Assembly: GCA_965279295.1 (NCBI GenBank)
Contig: CBDIHQ010000015.1
Direction: 5' to 3' (one strand)
Length of the DNA stretch: 64,000 bases
Source of the DNA: Aquabacter sp965279295
Lineage (GTDB): Bacteria; Pseudomonadota; Alphaproteobacteria; Rhizobiales; Xanthobacteraceae
In this document: piece by piece, positions 59,734 to 64,000 of the stretch
Layout of the letters: every line of letters begins with the position of its first letter
How positions within the stretch are numbered: the first letter of the stretch is position 1
Program-made: the position numbers and the translations under genes
The notes under the pieces: model-generated
The model's database searches: none
Seen by the model: only the letters and a program-made list of their open reading frames with translations
What the model was told of the DNA's origin: nothing

Positions 59734-61155
59734 ATGGCCACCACCGACGGGATCGGCGCATTCCGTGATCTGCTGGGAGACGCTGGTGTCCTCACAGATA
59801 CCGACCTCACCTCGCGTTATGTGGTGGACCATCGCGACCTTCTGAAAGGCGTGACGCCTGCCGTATTGCGGCCCCGCACGACGCCGGAAGTGCAGGAGAT
59901 CGTGCGCCTTGCCCGCCGGCTCGGCTTCGGCCTCGTACCCCAGGGCGGCAATACCTCCTATGTGGGGGGCGCGACCCCGGACACAGGCGGGCGCCAGCTT
60001 GTTGTGAGCCTTGAGCGCATGACCCGCATTCGCGCGGTGGACGCCGCCGGCTTCACCCTCTCGGCGGACGCCGGGGCAATTCTCGCGGACGTACAGGCGG
60101 CGGCCGATACCCATGGGCTCATGCTGCCCCTCAGCCTGGGATCGGAGGGAAGCTGCCGGCTCGGCGGCAATGTCGGCACCAATGCCGGCGGCCTCAACGT
60201 GCTGCGCTTCGGTATGGCGCGCGACCAGATCCTCGGCATCGAGGCGGTGCTGGCGGATGGTTCGCTCCTTTCTGACATGCGCACCTTGCGCAAGCACAAT
60301 GTGGGTTACGACCTGAAGCAGCTTTTCATCGGCGGGGAGGGCACTCTCGGCATTGTCACCGGCGTGGTGCTGAAGCTGGTGCCCAAGCCCGTCGCCCACG
60401 CCACCGCCTGGGTGCAGATATCGGACGCTGCCGCCCTCTCCGGCATGCTCGCTGACGTGCGGCGGGAAAGCGCTGATCTCGTTTCATCCTTCGAGTTCGT
60501 CACCCGCAATTCGCTCGATCTTGTTGCCGCTCTCGGCCAGGGGGATGCGGGCCTGCGCACTGGTGCGGGCGGCGCCGTCATCATCGAACTCTCGGCCTCA
60601 TCGCACCGGGTGCCGCTGGACGATCTTCTGGGCGCGATCATCGAGGCGATGATGGAGAAGGGCTGGGTCGAAGATGCTTTCCTCGCCCAATCTGAAAAGC
60701 AGCGCCTTGATATGTGGCGCATCCGCGAGACCATCCCAGAGGGCGAGAAACACGCCGGGGGTTCGGTGAAGCTGGATATTTCCGTGCCGCTCTCCAGGCT
60801 TGCGGATTTCCTCGCGCAAGGCGGCGAGGCCGTGCGGCGCCATGATCCGACATTGGTGCTGTCGGTGTACGGGCATGTGGGCGATGGCAACATCCACTAC
60901 AACATCATGGTGCCAAGGGGGGCAGACCGGCTCGCCTTCACCCGTGACATCAACGACGGGCTCGCCCACGCGCTTTACGCCATCGCCGGATCGCTCGGCG
61001 GCAGCTTCAGCGCGGAATACGGCATCGGCCGCATCAAGCGCGACCTGCTGGAGCGTTACGCCGACCCGGTGCGGCTCGCCCTGATGGGCCGCGTGAAGGC
61101 GGCGTTCGATCCGGACAATGTGATGAACGCCGGCGCCATGGTGGACCCGGCGTGA
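59734..61155 (+). CDS. FAD-binding oxidase, D-2-hydroxyacid dehydrogenase (GlcD/D2HGDH-like)
   Basis: 473 residues from ATG with AGGGAG upstream. VAO-type FAD domain: LVPQGGNTSYVGGA, LSLGSEGSCRLGGNVGTNAGG and IGGEGTLGIVTGVVLKL (two segments). The C-terminal cap has the metal-binding SVYGHVGDGNIHYN and FSAEYGIGRIKRD, typical of D-lactate, D-2-hydroxyglutarate and glycolate dehydrogenases. It would oxidise a D-2-hydroxy acid and pass electrons to a carrier. Between two likely acid-uptake proteins and a tartrate-dehydratase-like gene. Confidence 0.88.
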   Translation: MATTDGIGAFRDLLGDAGVLTDTDLTSRYVVDHRDLLKGVTPAVLRPRTTPEVQEIVRLARRLGFGLVPQGGNTSYVGGATPDTGGRQLVVSLERMTRIRAVDAAGFTLSADAGAILADVQAAADTHGLMLPLSLGSEGSCRLGGNVGTNAGGLNVLRFGMARDQILGIEAVLADGSLLSDMRTLRKHNVGYDLKQLFIGGEGTLGIVTGVVLKLVPKPVAHATAWVQISDAAALSGMLADVRRESADLVSSFEFVTRNSLDLVAALGQGDAGLRTGAGGAVIIELSASSHRVPLDDLLGAIIEAMMEKGWVEDAFLAQSEKQRLDMWRIRETIPEGEKHAGGSVKLDISVPLSRLADFLAQGGEAVRRHDPTLVLSVYGHVGDGNIHYNIMVPRGADRLAFTRDINDGLAHALYAIAGSLGGSFSAEYGIGRIKRDLLERYADPVRLALMGRVKAAFDPDNVMNAGAMVDPA

Positions 61156-61158
61156 CCC

Positions 61159-62316
61159 TCAGACCATTACGCCCTGGAACAGCTTGAACAGTTCCGCCTG
61201 ACGCTCGAAGCCGAGGCCAGGCCAGTCGCCGGCGGCGATGTAGCCGTCTTCAACCTTGAGGTCATCGCAATAGCCGGAGAAGACACCGAAGGCGTCGGGG
61301 TAGGATTCGCACATGCCCAGCCCAAAGCCGGCGCTCTGGTTGAACGACATCTGGTTGCCGCCGTGCGGCAGCACTGAGGATGCCGACCAGCCGTGCTCGG
61401 CCAGCATGGCGAGAATGCGCGCGGCGGTGCCGATGCCGTAGGACTGGGGAATGTCGGACTGGATGATGTCCACGCCCGGCCGCATGCCGCCGTGCCGCAC
61501 GAGGTTGCGCACGTCTTCCAGGGAGAACAGGTTCTCGCCGGTGGCCACCGGGTTCTGGTAGGAGGCGATGAAATCCGCATTGCCCTGGAAATCGCTGGGG
61601 TGCGCGGCTTCCTCGAACCAGCGCAAGCCGAGGGGGCGCATGGCCTGTGCATAGGCCGGCCGGAGCGCCGGGGGGATGCCGCAATTGGCGTCGACCGCGA
61701 GCATGGAGGGATCGCCGAGCAGGCCGATGACGGCTTCCAGGCGCTCCAGGTCTTCCGCGAGCGGGGCGCCGCCCACCTTCACCTTGATGAGGGTGTAGCC
61801 CATGTCCAGATAGCGCCGCACCTCGTCCAGCAGGTCGGCGACGCTTTTGCCGGGGGCGTACCAGCCGCCGCCCACATAGCAGAACACTTTCTTCTGCACT
61901 TCGCCGCCGCGATAGCGGTCGGCGATGAGCTGGTAGGCCGGGACATCGGCGATCTTGCCGACCGCATCCCAAAGGGCATGCTCGATGGTGCCGATGGCGA
62001 CCGAGCGTTCCATGTCGCCGCCGGGCTTCTCGCCGAACATCATGGCCTTCAGCCACAGGTCCGGATCGAAGGCGGCGGGGTCCAGCGTCAGTGCGTCCTC
62101 GCGCAACAGGCGCGGGATCATGCGATCCCGCATCTGCGCGCCGCAGGCATAGCGGCCGGTGGAGTTGAAGGCATAGCCGATCACCGGCTTGCCCGACCGA
62201 ACGACATCCGTGACCACCGCCACGAGGGAGGTGGTCATCTCGTCGAAGGAGAAGGCCGCGTTGCGCAGCTTGCTCTGAAGCTTCACCGCCTTCTCGCGGA
62301 TCTCCACCACCCGCAT
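61159..62316 (-). CDS. Enolase-superfamily dehydratase, D-tartrate dehydratase-like
   Basis: 385 residues. Catalytic Lys in LIKVKVGG (178/180), metal ligands Asp209 (VDANCG), Glu235 (WFEEAAHP) and Glu261 (ATGENLF), and His318 (LPHGGNQMSF). The N-terminal capping segments MTTSLVAVVTDVV, FNSTGRY and GEKPGGDMERSVA closely recall the biochemically defined D-tartrate dehydratase of Bradyrhizobium (from memory). It dehydrates an acid sugar or tartrate to a 2-keto acid. It converges on the flavoprotein gene with a 3-bp gap and follows the FAH gene by 4 bp. Confidence 0.85.
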   Translation of the reverse strand: MRVVEIREKAVKLQSKLRNAAFSFDEMTTSLVAVVTDVVRSGKPVIGYAFNSTGRYACGAQMRDRMIPRLLREDALTLDPAAFDPDLWLKAMMFGEKPGGDMERSVAIGTIEHALWDAVGKIADVPAYQLIADRYRGGEVQKKVFCYVGGGWYAPGKSVADLLDEVRRYLDMGYTLIKVKVGGAPLAEDLERLEAVIGLLGDPSMLAVDANCGIPPALRPAYAQAMRPLGLRWFEEAAHPSDFQGNADFIASYQNPVATGENLFSLEDVRNLVRHGGMRPGVDIIQSDIPQSYGIGTAARILAMLAEHGWSASSVLPHGGNQMSFNQSAGFGLGMCESYPDAFGVFSGYCDDLKVEDGYIAAGDWPGLGFERQAELFKLFQGVMV

Positions 62317-62320
62317 GGGA

Positions 62321-63169
62321 TCAGACCTCGTCGATGACGGGATTGACGAGGCGGCCGATGCCCTCGATCTCGATCACGACTTCGTCGCCGGCCTTCATGA
62401 ACACGGGGGGCTTGCGGGGATAGCCGACACCGGCCGGGGTGCCGGTGGCGATCATGTCGCCGGGTTCAAGCGTCATGATCTCGGACAGCGTGGAGACCAC
62501 CTTGGCGACCGAGAAGATGAAGTCTGACGTCGTGCCGTCCTGAAGCAACTGGCCGTTGATATAGGAGCGGATCTTCAGGCCCTCAGCGCCGGGGGGCAGT
62601 TCGTCTGTGGTCACGACAACCGGGCCGACCGGGCCGGTCTTGTCGAAATTCTTGCCGGCCGTCCACTGTGTGGACTTGCGCTGGTAGGTGCGGACGCTGC
62701 CATCGTTGAAGATGGTGTAGCCGAACACGGCGTCGAGCGCCTCGTCCTCGGGAATGTGCCGGCCGCCCTTACCGATGACGATGGTCAGCTCGGCCTCGTA
62801 GTCGAAGGTGGGAGACGCCTTCGGGGCAACGAGGGGCTCGCCGTCGGCGATCAGCGAGGAATGCACGCGCATGAACAGCGCGGGATAGTCGGGGATCGGA
62901 TTCCCGCCTTCTTTCGCGTGGTCGGTGAAGTTGAGGCCAATGCAGATGAACTTGCCGTGGTTCAGGAACGGCTGTGCCGCCCGAACGTCGGCGAGCGGAA
63001 GCGTCGCGCCAGGAGGTGAGTCGGCCGCGGCGTCGATTACCTCGGCCTGTGCGGCAGCGCCGCCGGCGGCAACGTCAAGCAGCGTCCTGCCGGGGAGTAG
63101 TGTCACTTCTTCGCCGTTCACGAGGCCAAGAACGTCGCCGTCGTCAGTCTTCACCATCATGAGCCGCAT
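62321..63169 (-). CDS. Fumarylacetoacetate hydrolase (FAH) family protein
   Basis: 282 residues. Start MRLMMVKTDD with AGGGAG upstream. Metal residues in DYEAELTIVIGKGGR, preceded by CIGLNFTDHAKE; NDGSVRTYQRKSTQWTAGKN and ATGTPAGVGYPRKPP are family hallmarks. Members hydrolyse C-C bonds of diketo acids or decarboxylate/dehydrate keto sugar acids. It is immediately upstream of the tartrate-dehydratase-like gene, so it probably acts on the 2-keto acid or a related hydroxy acid. Divergent from the deacetylase-family gene. Confidence 0.88.
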   Translation of the reverse strand: MRLMMVKTDDGDVLGLVNGEEVTLLPGRTLLDVAAGGAAAQAEVIDAAADSPPGATLPLADVRAAQPFLNHGKFICIGLNFTDHAKEGGNPIPDYPALFMRVHSSLIADGEPLVAPKASPTFDYEAELTIVIGKGGRHIPEDEALDAVFGYTIFNDGSVRTYQRKSTQWTAGKNFDKTGPVGPVVVTTDELPPGAEGLKIRSYINGQLLQDGTTSDFIFSVAKVVSTLSEIMTLEPGDMIATGTPAGVGYPRKPPVFMKAGDEVVIEIEGIGRLVNPVIDEV

Positions 63170-63346
63170 GAACCGTCTCCCTTGGAAAATCGATATTGAC
63201 GGCGTTCATAATGTGTCGCGATCCACCCGTCCATGAGCTTTCCAAAGGAAACATGGGTTTGGGGTGGATAATCGATTTTATGTTGACGGCTTCTTCCGGA
63301 CGTGGTGAGGCGATGCGCAGAGAGTGAACACAAGGGAGTAAACGCT

Positions 63347-64000
63347 ATGTCGTCGGCCGCCGCCTCGTCCTTCCCGAAAATTCGCAAGCTTGGCCGCGAT
63401 TTCCGCTGGCCGGGCGGTCAGCATGTGGCTGTGGTGTTCAACGTCGCCTACGAGGCATGGTCGGACGGCAATGCGCCGGGCATTGGCCCGATGGGCAACC
63501 CGCTCCCGCCGGGCACCTTCGATGCCAATGCGCTGTCGTGGGGCACATATGGCGCCATCACCGGCATCGAGCGGCTGCTGCGCGTCCTCGACCGGCAGAA
63601 GGTGACGGCCTCCACAATGATCTCCGGCGTGTTCGCCGAGCGCAATCCCGACCAGGTGCGCGCCATCTTCAATGCGGGCCACGAGATCGTCGCGCATTCC
63701 TACGCCCAGGACATCATCCCCGCCGGTCTCACCGAGGCGCAGAATAAGGACAACGTGAAGCGCACGACGGAGGCGCTGGCATCCATCACCGGAACCCGCC
63801 CGCGCGGTTGGATGAGCCCGCGCGGCACCGCCGGCCTCGACACCATGCGTTTCCTTGTGGAAGAGGGATACGACTGGCAGGGCGATGTGCTGGACACTGA
63901 TGCCCCCTACCTCCAGATTTTCGAGAACGGGGACATCGTTGCGGTGCCGTTCAACATGGAAATCAACGATCTGCCGCACGCCATGCGCTTTGGCCGCACG
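63347..64000 (+). CDS. Polysaccharide deacetylase-family hydrolase (partial, runs off window)
   Basis: First 218 residues only, from ATG with AAGGGAG upstream. The start SSAAASSFPKIRKLGRDFRW is followed by FNVAYEAWSDG (where motif 1 Asp pairs normally lie), GHEIVAHSYAQD with the metal His, and GWMSPRGTAG with the Arg motif. No signal peptide. Related in fold to the deacetylase at 10.1 kb; PuuE-type amide hydrolysis is possible. In motif 1 the canonical TFDDD is not seen, so metal use may differ. Confidence 0.82.
   Translation, partial: MSSAAASSFPKIRKLGRDFRWPGGQHVAVVFNVAYEAWSDGNAPGIGPMGNPLPPGTFDANALSWGTYGAITGIERLLRVLDRQKVTASTMISGVFAERNPDQVRAIFNAGHEIVAHSYAQDIIPAGLTEAQNKDNVKRTTEALASITGTRPRGWMSPRGTAGLDTMRFLVEEGYDWQGDVLDTDAPYLQIFENGDIVAVPFNMEINDLPHAMRFGRT

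Overview
The window is a high-GC stretch of an alphaproteobacterial chromosome, most likely from the Hyphomicrobiales (Rhizobiales) and plausibly a Xanthobacteraceae-type soil organism. The order-level call rests on three things seen here: a complete very-long-chain fatty acid/lipid A cluster (acpXL, fabZXL, fabF2XL, fabF1XL, adhXL, lpxXL), a Ros/MucR regulator, and a DnaA-C-like HTH protein overlapping a DUF6456 protein. The family-level guess is inference.

Region A (1-16.25 kb) is accessory catabolism. A NitT/TauT-type ABC transporter is split into a binding protein (4.9-6.0 kb) and permease plus ATPase (12.1-13.8 kb). Between and around these lie a C45-family amide hydrolase, a polysaccharide-deacetylase-family hydrolase, a Gfo/Idh/MocA dehydrogenase, a 2-dehydropantoate-reductase-like enzyme, a PYROXD2-like flavoprotein, an SDR, a metal-dependent amidohydrolase, a GABA-type aminotransferase and a TPP-dependent lyase. 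A GntR/FCD and an IclR regulator accompany them. The content suggests uptake and stepwise breakdown of an amide- or amine-containing organic acid, but the substrate cannot be named. The region ends with a lone, AT-richer Rieske oxygenase next to tRNA-Leu(CAA), a plausible island edge.

Region B (16.4-53.4 kb) is mostly housekeeping: pyroglutamyl peptidase, MeaB GTPase, folK/folP, a HerA-like ATPase, an M20 peptidase, a ZntB-like transporter, two GT-C-like membrane proteins, Fe-type superoxide dismutase, a secreted-type S53 peptidase with a DUF4114 tail, oligopeptidase B, msrB, mucR, the HTH-DUF6456 pair, sufE, purEK, a GAF-GGDEF cyclase, the lipid A VLCFA operon and hisC.

Region C (53.7-64 kb) is a second catabolic block. 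It holds an SDR and a BKACE (DUF849) enzyme divergent from a TetR regulator across a tandem operator. Downstream come a cyclase-family hydrolase, two orphan Bug-type binding proteins, a GlcD-like flavoprotein, a D-tartrate-dehydratase-like enolase-superfamily enzyme, an FAH-family enzyme and a second deacetylase-family gene cut by the window end. This looks like hydroxy- or sugar-acid degradation.

No CRISPR array, transposase, integrase, rRNA or intact prophage was seen. The most unusual items are a ketosynthase-like FabF2XL with Glu where the catalytic Cys should be, an SDR without the Tyr/Lys pair, a pseudo-receiver protein, a MucR variant with an incomplete zinc site, and several clean palindromic operators.
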